The position numbers and the translations under genes are program-made. Below, in pieces: positions 1 to 8,448 of a stretch of 36,225 nt of DNA. The stretch is from Rikenella microfusus (GTDB taxonomy: Bacteria; Bacteroidota; Bacteroidia; Bacteroidales; VadinHA17). A model generated the notes under the pieces. It saw only the letters and a list, made by a program, of their open reading frames with translations. It was not told where the DNA came from and did no database searches. How positions within the stretch are numbered: the first letter of the stretch is position 1; each line of letters starts with the position of its first letter. The stretch is taken from assembly GCA_020722575.1 (NCBI GenBank), contig DYKN01000030.1:1-36225 (forward strand), given 5' to 3'.

Positions 1-950
1 CAGTGAGGCACTATTTCGTGGTTATGACCTGCATGTACAGCACCTGCAGGAAGTGTAAACCAGGCAGCAGGTAACAGGTAATCTATTACTGTTCCTGCGA
101 CAAGGGAGCCTGCGATAATTGATGTCAGGTAGGAGATCAGCGTCTTTTTTCCCATTGTTCTGGCAATCATGGTTATGGTAGCGGCATTTGTAGCAGGGCC
201 TGCCATGAGAAGAACAAATGCCGCTCCAGGCGAAAGTCCTTTCATAATAAGAACAGCTGCAATCGGAACTGATGCAGTTGCACATATATAAACAGGAATG
301 GCAACAACCAGCATCATCAGCATTCCTGCAAAATTACCGGGTAGTTTGTTAGCAAAAAAATTATCCGGTACTGCTACAGAAATAAGTGCTGCAATTAACA
401 GACCTGTAACAAGCCATTTTGATATATCCTGCATGAAATCCACAAATGGATATCTGAACAATTCCTTTACCCATGGCCAGAATCCACTTTTGTTAACTAC
501 ATTGTTTAAATTCTGCGATTCCTGCTTACTGTCACTTCCTCCAGCAATTTTTTTTGTCATCAGCCCTCCAAATAAACCCGTCGCAAACGCCACAATTGGC
601 CTGATTATTGCAAAAGGCAGCCCGAGCAACGACCAAGTTACCATTATTGAATCAACACCTGTCTGAGGAGTTGATATAAGGAATGAAACTGTTGAGGATT
701 TTGAAGCTCCGTGCTTGTAAAAAGATAATCCCGTTGGTATAACACCGCAGGAACATAATGGTAGCGGTATCCCCAGAAGCGAGGCATTAAGCACCGAAGT
801 AAAGTTATTCCCCCCAAGATACCTTATCACACTCTGCCCGGGAATCAAAACATGCATCAGGCCGGCAAAAATAAACCCAAGTAGAAGATATGGAGACATC
901 TCCATTAAAATACCTGCAAGCTCATTTAAAAAACCAGACACATAATTCAT
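1..950 (-). CDS. Permease of the SO_0444-type metal (Cu/Zn) efflux family, partial
   Basis: The reading frame starts with ATG at 950 on the minus strand and stays open to the window edge, so the C-terminus is missing (316 codons seen). The product is a polytopic inner-membrane protein with long hydrophobic segments, for example around residues 20-36, 218-240 and 250-270. A CSCGV motif in a hydrophobic loop (Cys66, Cys68) is followed by a conserved-looking STPQTGVDS segment; both are typical of the DUF318/YraQ permease superfamily. The visible end is His-rich (HAGHNHE), as expected of the SO_0444-type branch linked to copper and zinc efflux. Substrate is inferred from the family only. It lies 87 bp downstream of xerD on the same strand and could be co-transcribed with it. 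Confident as a permease, less so for the metal. Confidence 0.75.
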   Translation of the reverse strand, partial: MNYVSGFLNELAGILMEMSPYLLLGFIFAGLMHVLIPGQSVIRYLGGNNFTSVLNASLLGIPLPLCSCGVIPTGLSFYKHGASKSSTVSFLISTPQTGVDSIMVTWSLLGLPFAIIRPIVAFATGLFGGLMTKKIAGGSDSKQESQNLNNVVNKSGFWPWVKELFRYPFVDFMQDISKWLVTGLLIAALISVAVPDNFFANKLPGNFAGMLMMLVVAIPVYICATASVPIAAVLIMKGLSPGAAFVLLMAGPATNAATITMIARTMGKKTLISYLTSIIAGSLVAGTVIDYLLPAAWFTLPAGAVHAGHNHEIVPH

Positions 951-1037
951 TGCCCAAAATGATTAATAATATGATCTAATCTGTCGTTAAAATAAACAAT
1001 GGAGCATAGATATTGTTTTCAGTTCTATCATTTTTAT

Positions 1038-1943
1038 TTACGATCTGGGATGGAACATTATCAGGGTATCTCTCAGGAAGGTTCGATCGATGTGAGTGTA
1101 GATTTCGGTGGTAAGTATAGATTCGTGTCCGAGCATCTCCTGTACAGCCCTAAGGTCAGCCCCGGCTTCAATCATGTGGGTTGCAAAAGAATGCCTTAAG
1201 GTATGCGGACTGATTTTTTTTCTTATCCCTGCCCTTGCTGCCAGATCCCTGACAATATTAAAAACCATTACTCTTGTTAATTTGCTTCCACGCCTGTTTA
1301 GAAACAGTATGTTTTCATCGTGAATAACCGGAAGCATCCTTCTTTTTTCCAGATAGAGATTTATCTCGTGAAGTGCCTTGTTCCCAATAGGAACCATCCG
1401 CTGCTTGTTTCCCTTGCCTGTAACAACCACAAATCCTTCATCCTTGTGAATGTCGGTTATTCTTAAATTAACAAGTTCCGAAACCCTGAGACCTGCACCA
1501 TACATGGTTTCGATAATAGCTCTGTTCCTGTGTCCTTCAGGCTTGCTTAAATCAATTGCCTCAATAAGCCTTTCAATCTCTTTTACCGACAAAACATCTG
1601 GCAAATGAAATCCAATCCTGGGTGATTCAATCAGTGAAGCAGGGTTATCTTCTATCACTTCTTCAATAAGCAGGTACCTGTAAAATGCCCGTATCCCCGA
1701 TATTATCCTCGCCTGAGTCCTCGGATTCTGATTCTTATTCTTATTATTGAGCCATAAAATATACCCCTGAAGATCATCATAGTTAATTTCTTCAGGTTTT
1801 TTTCTGATCCCGGATTCTTCAACATAATCCTTGAGAGTGGTGACATCATGAATATATGCCTCCACACTGTTGGACGAAAGAGACTTTTCCAACCGTAGAT
1901 ATGTTACAAAATCCTTTATTGCATCGTTCCATTCAATACTCAT
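1038..1943 (-). CDS. xerD: Site-specific tyrosine recombinase XerD
   Basis: A 301-residue tyrosine recombinase, full length for Xer proteins. An N-terminal SAM-like core-binding domain (about residues 1-95) precedes the catalytic domain. The catalytic set is complete: Arg153 (in GAGLRVSEL), Lys177 (TGKGNK), His247 and Arg250 (HTLRHSFATH), His273 (LGHES) and nucleophile Tyr282. With a partner Xer recombinase it resolves chromosome dimers at dif during division. Being chromosomal, lacking any nearby integron or att structure, and sitting divergent from aroQ-pyk as I recall for other Bacteroidales all favour the housekeeping XerD over a phage integrase. XerC cannot be fully excluded from sequence alone. 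The start codon lies in a 16-bp imperfect palindrome. Confidence 0.9.
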   Translation of the reverse strand: MSIEWNDAIKDFVTYLRLEKSLSSNSVEAYIHDVTTLKDYVEESGIRKKPEEINYDDLQGYILWLNNKNKNQNPRTQARIISGIRAFYRYLLIEEVIEDNPASLIESPRIGFHLPDVLSVKEIERLIEAIDLSKPEGHRNRAIIETMYGAGLRVSELVNLRITDIHKDEGFVVVTGKGNKQRMVPIGNKALHEINLYLEKRRMLPVIHDENILFLNRRGSKLTRVMVFNIVRDLAARAGIRKKISPHTLRHSFATHMIEAGADLRAVQEMLGHESILTTEIYTHIDRTFLRDTLIMFHPRS

Positions 1944-2062
1944 AAATTTGTGAGTGGTGAAAAATTATAATGTTAAAGATATTATCGGAGCCTTTTGCTT
2001 TATTTCAATTATTCAATACATCAAATTTATTAAATTAGGTAAATATTATGGTTTTTTTGCGC

Positions 2063-2070
2063 TACCTTTG
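2063..2070 (+). promoter_or_regulatory. Bacteroidota -7 element for aroQ-pyk
   Basis: TACCTTTG matches the TAnnTTTG -7 element used by the primary sigma factor of Bacteroidota. It lies 36 bp before the aroQ start, giving a plausible short leader. No good TTTG -33 element is present at 19-21 bp upstream, so this is a one-box match. Confidence 0.45.
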
Positions 2071-2106
2071 TGAATTATATCATTAATTCTTCAAATGCCG
2101 TAAAGG

Positions 2107-2535
2107 ATGAAACTTCAGATAATAAACGGCCCGAACCTGAACCTTCTCGGAAAAAGAGAACCCGAGAAATATGGATATACCTCTTTTGAAGAATATCTTG
2201 AGACTCTCAGGGCCAAATATAACCAGATCAGGATTGATTATTATCAGAGCAACGTGGAAGGGGAGATTATTAACAAAATTCACGAAACAGGTTTTGATTA
2301 TGACGGTATTATAATTAATCCTGGCGGTTATACACACACCTCTGTGGCAATAGCTGATGCAGTGGCTTCAGTGAAATGCCCTGTAATTGAAGTTCATATT
2401 ACAAATGTTGCTTCAAGGGAAGAATTCCGGCATAACAGCCTCGTAGGAAGATTCTGCCGGGGATCTATTATCGGACTTGGTTTAATGGGATATCGGCTTG
2501 CCCTTGAAGCTCTGATTGAAATGACAGGTAAATAA
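2107..2535 (+). CDS. aroQ: 3-dehydroquinate dehydratase, type II
   Basis: A 142-residue type II dehydroquinase, which converts 3-dehydroquinate to 3-dehydroshikimate (third shikimate-pathway step) in the cytosol as a dodecamer. The N-terminal INGPNLNLLG motif is present, followed by Arg17 and the catalytic Tyr22 in REPEKYG. NPGGYTHTS (Asn71 onward), EVHITN (Glu95, His97) and Arg108 complete the active site. The start at 2107 is preceded by AAAGG and by a -7 element at 2063. Only 3 bp separate its stop from the pyk start, so the two form an operon. The next shikimate genes, aroBAC, are about 10 kb downstream on the same strand. Confidence 0.95.
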   Translation: MKLQIINGPNLNLLGKREPEKYGYTSFEEYLETLRAKYNQIRIDYYQSNVEGEIINKIHETGFDYDGIIINPGGYTHTSVAIADAVASVKCPVIEVHITNVASREEFRHNSLVGRFCRGSIIGLGLMGYRLALEALIEMTGK

Positions 2536-2538
2536 ATC

Positions 2539-3969
2539 ATGAACAGGAAAAGAACAAAAATTGTTGCAACAATCTCCGATAAAAATTGCAGCAGTGAGTT
2601 TATAAGGGCACTCTTTGAAGCGGGAATGGACGCCGTAAGAATTAATACAGCACATCTCAATATTGAGGGTGCCCTCCAGATAATAAGAAATGTCAGGAAT
2701 GTGTCGGACAGGATACCGATAATACTCGATACTAAGGGACCAGAGATACGTACAACCATCTGCGATGAGCCAATACAACTGAAAAAAGGTGAAAAAGTAA
2801 CAATTTCAGGCAATCCCGGTAAAAAAAGCATTCCCGGTAATATTTTTGTGACCTATGAACAGTTCGCTGACACTGTTCCTGAAGGAACTACGGTACTTTT
2901 TGATGACGGAGAAATCGAATTGAAAGTGTTGCAAAAAAAAGGTGAATCACTTGATTGTCTTGTTTGTAACGATGGCATTCTGGGTTCGAGGAAGAGTGTT
3001 AATGTTCCGGGTGTAAAAATAAACCTGCCCTCTCTTACTCCTAAAGACCGCTCATTTATTGAAATGGCAATAAGAGAAGATATTGATTTCATTGCACATT
3101 CATTTGTGAGGAACAGGCAGGATGTTCGTGATGTAAAAGCCCTGCTTGAAGAAGCCGGAAGCGAAATAAAAATAATTGCTAAAATTGAAAATCAGGAAGG
3201 GGTTGACAATATCGACAGTATACTTGAAGAAGTATACGGCATTATGGTAGCTCGAGGAGATCTCGCAATAGAGATCCCTTATGAAAAGGTCCCCGGGATA
3301 CAACGTATTATTATAAATAAATGTATAGAAAAGAGAAAACCGGTAATTGTGGCTACACAGATGCTTCAGTCGATGATTTCTAATCCCAGGCCAACCCGTG
3401 CTGAAGTAAGTGATATTGCAAGTGCTATTTACTGGCATACCGATGCTATAATGCTGAGCGGTGAAACAGCCCAGGGTAAATACCCCGTTGAAGCAGTTAG
3501 AACAATGACCCGAGTAGCCCTTGAAGTCGAAAACAATTGCGAAAAATTTCTCGAAATACCCGCCAGCACATATACAGGAGAAGTCTCAGGCTATCTTGCA
3601 AAAGTGGCAGTTAAAACATCTGTCAGGGTAGGAGCAGAGGCGATAATTGCCGATACTGCCGGAGGAAAAACTATAAGAGATATGGCAGCCTTCAGAGGAT
3701 ATAAACTCATACTTGCCCAGTGCTACAGTAAAAGAACAATGAGAGAGCTTGCCCTGTCTTATGGAGTTTATGCCGATTACCTCGAAAAACGAAAATCGGT
3801 CGATAGCTTTATTCACTATGCCCTTAAAAACCTTACTGTTGAAAACGGCCTGAAAGAAAATCAGATTGTCATTATCCTTGCTGGAAATTTTTACGGTGGT
3901 TCAGGATTTTCCTTCATCGAAGTGGGTACAGTCGATTATCTTAAAAACCGCGTTACTATCTCCGATTAA
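2539..3969 (+). CDS. pyk: Pyruvate kinase
   Basis: A 476-residue pyruvate kinase, which makes pyruvate and ATP from phosphoenolpyruvate and ADP. The A domain contains ILDTKGPEIRT (residues 62-72) and the signature IIAKIENQEG, with catalytic Lys215 and metal ligand Glu217; Asp241 follows in ARGDLA. The B domain lid lies at about 75-160 and the C domain after about residue 340. HTDAIMLSGETAQGKYP is the conserved substrate-binding region. The usual RxNFSHG near the N-terminus reads RINTAHL, so the potassium-ligand Ser is Ala; I recall the same NTAH form in Bacteroides, so it looks lineage-typical. Glu in GPE suggests a potassium-dependent enzyme. It lies 3 bp after aroQ. Confidence 0.95.
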   Translation: MNRKRTKIVATISDKNCSSEFIRALFEAGMDAVRINTAHLNIEGALQIIRNVRNVSDRIPIILDTKGPEIRTTICDEPIQLKKGEKVTISGNPGKKSIPGNIFVTYEQFADTVPEGTTVLFDDGEIELKVLQKKGESLDCLVCNDGILGSRKSVNVPGVKINLPSLTPKDRSFIEMAIREDIDFIAHSFVRNRQDVRDVKALLEEAGSEIKIIAKIENQEGVDNIDSILEEVYGIMVARGDLAIEIPYEKVPGIQRIIINKCIEKRKPVIVATQMLQSMISNPRPTRAEVSDIASAIYWHTDAIMLSGETAQGKYPVEAVRTMTRVALEVENNCEKFLEIPASTYTGEVSGYLAKVAVKTSVRVGAEAIIADTAGGKTIRDMAAFRGYKLILAQCYSKRTMRELALSYGVYADYLEKRKSVDSFIHYALKNLTVENGLKENQIVIILAGNFYGGSGFSFIEVGTVDYLKNRVTISD

Positions 3970-4016
3970 CCTTTTATGGTCTGATTTTTGATAAGATTAT
4001 ATGACAGGTGAATTTG

Positions 4017-4508
4017 ATGTTCAAACTTCTGATAATAGGAATCTGGCTTCTTGCAACCCATCCGGTGCATGTTACACTTCTGAGTATCGAATATTCGAAC
4101 TACAGCAATTCATTTAATGTTTTTCTCAGAGTTTATTATGACGATTTCCTGCTCGATTACAAAGCTTTTGCAAATGAGACTCCTGATTTTTATGTAACAA
4201 GAAAGACTAAACAAACAATTGACAGTTTTTCACGTTATCTTAAAGAAAAAATTCAAATTGTTGCGGAAAATCAAAATCTTGACTTCAAGATTACTGATAT
4301 GACACTCACAGACAATGAACTGAGTATTTATTTGCAATACCTTAATCCAGGGAAACCTACCAGAGTTATGGTTAGAAATACCATACTTGTAAATATTTAT
4401 AATGATCAGTCGAATCTTTTGATTTTTAAGTATGCCGATTTTGAGGAAGGTGTGAAGCTGACCCCGGAAAAAAGGGAACATCTTTTTGAAATAAAACACA
4501 ATTTATGA
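4017..4508 (+). CDS. DUF6702-like exported protein of unknown function
   Basis: A small protein of 163 residues (166 if the upstream in-frame GTG at 4008 is used). I chose ATG 4017 because AGGTG lies just before it at a normal spacing and ATG is the commoner start. A short hydrophobic N-terminus (MFKLLIIGIWLLA) is followed directly by HPVHVTLLSIEY and a beta-rich segment with FLRVYYDDF. This HPxHVxxxxIEY then xxRxxxDDxxx pattern is what I know from the DUF6702 family of Bacteroidota, whose role is unknown. It is probably exported or anchored in the envelope. It sits 47 bp after pyk and 12 bp before the T9SS cargo gene, so it belongs to the same transcription unit. Confidence 0.65.
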   Translation: MFKLLIIGIWLLATHPVHVTLLSIEYSNYSNSFNVFLRVYYDDFLLDYKAFANETPDFYVTRKTKQTIDSFSRYLKEKIQIVAENQNLDFKITDMTLTDNELSIYLQYLNPGKPTRVMVRNTILVNIYNDQSNLLIFKYADFEEGVKLTPEKREHLFEIKHNL

Positions 4509-4520
4509 TAGAGAGAAAGA

Positions 4521-7139
4521 ATGAAGAAAATTCTATTTGCTTTAATGATTTTTATTTTCTGCTTTTCCAGGGCAGAAGCAACTCATAACAGAGCAGGAGA
4601 AATAACATATGTTCAGCTATCGGCTCTGACTTATGAATTTACCATTACCACTTATACTTATACATTGAGCTATGCTGACAGACCACAGCTCCCTATAGAA
4701 TGGGGAGATAATACATCATCCATTGCACAACGTATTGAGATAGTTATGCTTCCGAATTACTACCGGAAGAATGTTTATAAAATCCAGCATACATATCCCG
4801 GCCCTGGAGTATATGATGTTGTGGTTCAGGACCCTAACCGAAATTACGGCGTACAGAATATACCTAATTCTGTTAATGTTGTTTTTTCAATACGTACCAA
4901 ACTAATAGTTAACCCTTCCATGGGACTTAACAGTACACCGATTTTGCTGAATCCTCCCTACGATAAAGCTGCAAGAGGTTACCTTTTTATTCATAATCCC
5001 GGAGCCTTTGACCCTGATGGTGACAGCCTATCGTATAAACTGACTGTTTGTACAAGGGAAAATGGTAAACCAATTGAAAATTATACATTTCCACCCGCAT
5101 CTGATACCCTGTACGTTGATCCGGTTAAGGGAGACCTTATCTGGGATTCTCCGATCGATACGGGAAAATTTAATGTGGCAATGGAAATAGAAGAGTGGCG
5201 CAATGGAATAAAAATAGGTGTGGTTGTTAGAGATATTCAGATAGAGGTTTATAACACAAAAAACAAACCACCTGTAAATAGTCTTTTACGTGATTTCTGC
5301 ATTGAAGCAGGCGATTCCATTGAGTTTGTCGTTTCAGCATCCGATCCGGATGAAGATAATATTTTACTAAAATCAACATCAGGGATTTACACTATTTCAG
5401 AATGTCCGGCTCTATTTACAATAATCGATTCTTTACCCGGTTTTGCTTCAGCAAGATTCTTCTGGAAAACCTGTCATGAGAATGTTCGTAATCAGCCGTA
5501 TGATGTTATTATAAAATCAGAAGACAACAACAATGATCTGACATTAGTTGATATAGACAACTTCCGTATTAAGGTACTGGGTCCACCACCAAATCTTCTT
5601 AATGCTTATCCTGAAGGAAAATTTATCAGACTGCAATGGGAAGACTACGGAACCGATGCAATTGCAGGTTTCAGCATTTACAGAAGAGTAGGGACAACAA
5701 CCTTTGTGCCTGATTCATGTAGCGGAGGAATACCGGCCTCAACAGGTTTTGTTAAAGTGGGTTATGCCCCCGGTAGCTCAACTGTAACCTTTATTGATAC
5801 CGATAACGGACAGGGACTGCAGTTCGGCCAGGAATATACATACCGGATTGTTGCTGTCTACCCCAATGGTACCGAAAGCAAAGCTTCAAACGAGGTAACC
5901 TCCACACTGGTATCGGGAATTCCAGTAATTACAAATGTTACGGTCAGAAATACCGACCCAATGAATGGATCAATATTCATTGCATGGGAAAAGCCCGACC
6001 ACCTCGATACAATACCCGCTAATGGTCCTTATGAATATCTAATTTTCAGAGCAAATGGAGTGACCGGTACTGACTTCCAGCAAATAGACTCCTTCACCAC
6101 ACCTGATCTTAATGATACTACTTACCTTGATACCCTGCTAAACACCCGCGACAGAGGCTATATCTACAGAATCGAACTATATAACAATGATCCCGGTAAC
6201 CGGTTTATGATAGGAGAACCTTCATACGCCTCCTCACTTTTTATTGTAATCTCTCCCGGAGACCAAAAGGCCCGATTTACCATCAATAGAAACGTACCCT
6301 GGATAAATTCTCGATATGACATATTCCGCCTGAATGAATCAACTATGAATTACGATTCGGTCGGAACAACATCTCAGCTTACATATGTTGACACTGGCCT
6401 TGAAAATGATAGGCAATATTCTTACTATATCAGATCAACGGGAGGTTATTCCAGACCGGAACTTCCCAAAAACCTGATTAATTTATCACAAATCGCAGAA
6501 GTTATACCTGTTGATAACGAACCTCCATGTGTTCCGGCACTCCGCGTAACCTCCCAGTGTGATAGCCTTTACAATACACTTTACTGGTCATTCGATGATC
6601 CCCTGTGCCTCGATGATGTTGCGGGATATAATATTTATTATAAACTATTGACGGCAGAAACACTACAATTAATAGATGTTATAAACAATAAGTATATTTT
6701 TACATATATTCATCACCCGGGAGAGATTGTAGCAGGATGTTATGCCGTTTCCGCCTTTGATGCAATTGGGAATGAGAGTGAAAAATCAGTAATGATATGC
6801 GTTGATTCATGTAACTTTTACGAAATTCCTAATGTTTTCACACCTAACGGAGACGGTTTCAATGATTATTTAATTGCTAAAACATCAGGTCTCGTTGAAA
6901 AGATTGATTTCAGATTGTTTAATAGAAACGGTCAATTGATTTTCCATACTGATAATCCAAGAATCGAATGGGATGGGACCTATAAGGGAAAGATCGTATC
7001 CCCCGGTGTTTACTTTTACCAGTGTGATGTGACCGAACGGCGAATAACAGGTTCCGAAATGTTCCATCTATCGGGTTTTATTCACGTAATCACTGAAAAA
7101 GGAGCAAAAATTATTCCTCAGCAAACCAAAAAGAAGTAA
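4521..7139 (+). CDS. T9SS-secreted multidomain surface protein with gliding-motility C-terminal domain
   Basis: An 872-residue secreted protein. A classical signal peptide (MKKILFALMIFIFCFSRAEA) leads into PKD- and cadherin-like beta domains (about 22-370, including the Ca-binding-like DPDGDSL and DPDEDN). Fibronectin type III-like modules follow (about 370-480, 480-590, 600-680 and 690-785). The C-terminus from about residue 790 is a gliding-motility-associated C-terminal domain (CHU_C/TIGR04131 type): IPNVFTPNGDGFND, then FRLFNRNGQLIF, WDGTYKG and SPGVYFYQCDV. By family knowledge this is the sorting signal for type IX secretion, so the protein is expected at the cell surface or in the medium, probably for adhesion or motility. 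No catalytic domain is recognisable. Its start follows GAGAGAAAG. The TPR gene begins 2 bp after its stop. Confidence 0.85.
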   Translation: MKKILFALMIFIFCFSRAEATHNRAGEITYVQLSALTYEFTITTYTYTLSYADRPQLPIEWGDNTSSIAQRIEIVMLPNYYRKNVYKIQHTYPGPGVYDVVVQDPNRNYGVQNIPNSVNVVFSIRTKLIVNPSMGLNSTPILLNPPYDKAARGYLFIHNPGAFDPDGDSLSYKLTVCTRENGKPIENYTFPPASDTLYVDPVKGDLIWDSPIDTGKFNVAMEIEEWRNGIKIGVVVRDIQIEVYNTKNKPPVNSLLRDFCIEAGDSIEFVVSASDPDEDNILLKSTSGIYTISECPALFTIIDSLPGFASARFFWKTCHENVRNQPYDVIIKSEDNNNDLTLVDIDNFRIKVLGPPPNLLNAYPEGKFIRLQWEDYGTDAIAGFSIYRRVGTTTFVPDSCSGGIPASTGFVKVGYAPGSSTVTFIDTDNGQGLQFGQEYTYRIVAVYPNGTESKASNEVTSTLVSGIPVITNVTVRNTDPMNGSIFIAWEKPDHLDTIPANGPYEYLIFRANGVTGTDFQQIDSFTTPDLNDTTYLDTLLNTRDRGYIYRIELYNNDPGNRFMIGEPSYASSLFIVISPGDQKARFTINRNVPWINSRYDIFRLNESTMNYDSVGTTSQLTYVDTGLENDRQYSYYIRSTGGYSRPELPKNLINLSQIAEVIPVDNEPPCVPALRVTSQCDSLYNTLYWSFDDPLCLDDVAGYNIYYKLLTAETLQLIDVINNKYIFTYIHHPGEIVAGCYAVSAFDAIGNESEKSVMICVDSCNFYEIPNVFTPNGDGFNDYLIAKTSGLVEKIDFRLFNRNGQLIFHTDNPRIEWDGTYKGKIVSPGVYFYQCDVTERRITGSEMFHLSGFIHVITEKGAKIIPQQTKKK

Positions 7140-7141
7140 TA

Positions 7142-8353
7142 ATGAATTTGATAAAAAAAATACCGATATTCCTTTTTTGTTTCACTGTCGTTTTTAAAAC
7201 AGGCGGACAACAGGCACCGGGTTATCTTTTCAAAGCCAGAGCACTTATAGAATCGGGAAAAAACAATGAGGCAATAGATGTATTGTCAGAAGCTATTGAT
7301 AATCAAAAGGATAATCGTTGTTATTTGTTTCGCGGTGATGCATATGCAAATATCGGCAAATATTTTGAAGCGGAAGAAGATTATCAATACATAAATAAAA
7401 TTATTCCGCATTCAGGTGATTACGGACTTGCAAGAATTTATGCGTTAAAGGGAGATGCCAGCAGAGCGCTTGCCTATCTTGAAGAAAACCTCGCCTCGAA
7501 ATTCAGAAAAAGCGAAAAGGAAATTATGCTTGACCCGGTATTTGATAGAATTGAAAACACTCAGGAATGGCGACAGTTCTGGAAAAAGGAGAGATACTCA
7601 GAAGTTGAAACAAAAGTTCAAGAGGTCAAATACTATCTCTCGTCAGGTAAAATGGATGAAGCCCGGGTAATTGCAACACAACTTACCGGCAGTTATCCTG
7701 AGGATAATTTGGCAAACTATACTATAGCACTTGTTGATTACGAATTTAAACGTTATCAGGAAGTGATTACAAATATTTCAAAACTACTTCTTGCTGACAG
7801 AAATAATTCAGACTATCTTATCCTGCTTGCCAGGGCGCAAACCGCTATTGGCAATTATGCCGGAGCAATTGGGTCAATTACCAGAATTATAGAATCAGGT
7901 AATACCGATGCGGGCTTCTTTCTTGACAGGGCAGAATGTTTCATAAAAACAGGGGAGCTTGAAAAAGCAATGAATGATATTAATCAATATCTTGAATTTT
8001 ATCCTGAAAACAAGAAAGCTTTAAAGATGGCAGGTACTGTAGCCGGGGCAATGGGAGATAACCTTAAGGGTATCTCATATTTTACCCAGAATATTGAACT
8101 TAATCCAGGAGATCCCGAATGCTGGTTGAACAGGGCCAATGCCTACTTTACAGCTAAAGCATGGGAATTTGCGGCTTACGATTATGGTATGGCTCTTGAC
8201 CTTAAACCTGATATTGCTGATGCATGGCTTAATAAGGGTATTGCCCTTGTTAATACAGGTAAAACTGAAGATGCATGTTTCGACTTTAAAAAAGCCTATT
8301 TGCTTGGGAATAAAAAGGCAACGCCATTAATCAACAAATACTGCATTCATTGA
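7142..8353 (+). CDS. Exported tetratricopeptide-repeat protein
   Basis: A 403-residue protein with a hydrophobic, probably signal-peptide N-terminus (IPIFLFCFTVVFKTGGQQ) followed by tandem TPR units across nearly the whole length. Examples are ALIESGKNNEAIDVLSEAI, ANYTIALVDYEFKRYQEVI, RAECFIKTGELEKAMNDI, NRANAYFTAKAWEFAAYDY and NKGIALVNTGKTEDACFDF. TPRs are protein-binding scaffolds; nothing catalytic is visible. It begins 2 bp after the T9SS cargo gene, so translation is probably coupled and the protein may act in the periplasm on the cargo or on secretion machinery. That role is inferred from position only. Confidence 0.8.
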   Translation: MNLIKKIPIFLFCFTVVFKTGGQQAPGYLFKARALIESGKNNEAIDVLSEAIDNQKDNRCYLFRGDAYANIGKYFEAEEDYQYINKIIPHSGDYGLARIYALKGDASRALAYLEENLASKFRKSEKEIMLDPVFDRIENTQEWRQFWKKERYSEVETKVQEVKYYLSSGKMDEARVIATQLTGSYPEDNLANYTIALVDYEFKRYQEVITNISKLLLADRNNSDYLILLARAQTAIGNYAGAIGSITRIIESGNTDAGFFLDRAECFIKTGELEKAMNDINQYLEFYPENKKALKMAGTVAGAMGDNLKGISYFTQNIELNPGDPECWLNRANAYFTAKAWEFAAYDYGMALDLKPDIADAWLNKGIALVNTGKTEDACFDFKKAYLLGNKKATPLINKYCIH

Positions 8354-8390
8354 ATTCACGAATGCCAGGGATAATTAGATGAATCTCAGG

Positions 8391-8422
8391 AATTATATTT
8401 TCTGACCTTTTATAATATAATT
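8391..8422. terminator. Possible bidirectional terminator hairpin between TPR gene and sensor kinase
   Basis: A perfect 9-bp inverted repeat (AATTATATT at 8391-8399 and AATATAATT at 8414-8422) with a 14-nt loop lies between two convergent genes. It is followed by TTC on the plus strand. The stem is entirely A/T, so it would be weak; only the position makes it a candidate. Confidence 0.3.
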
Positions 8423-8448
8423 TTCAAATCAGTGGTTATGTTAGAATA

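Noticed and set aside
298..666. Plus-strand ORF opposite the permease gene
   Set aside because: It lies antisense to a continuous, family-recognisable minus-strand permease frame and its translation has no domain or signal.
1038..1943. Tyrosine recombinase as the integrase of a mobile element
   Set aside because: It has Xer-like length and motifs, sits beside housekeeping genes, and no att repeats or phage or conjugation genes are seen.
2394..2831. Minus-strand ORF spanning the aroQ/pyk junction
   Set aside because: It is antisense to two strongly supported enzymes and has no recognisable features.
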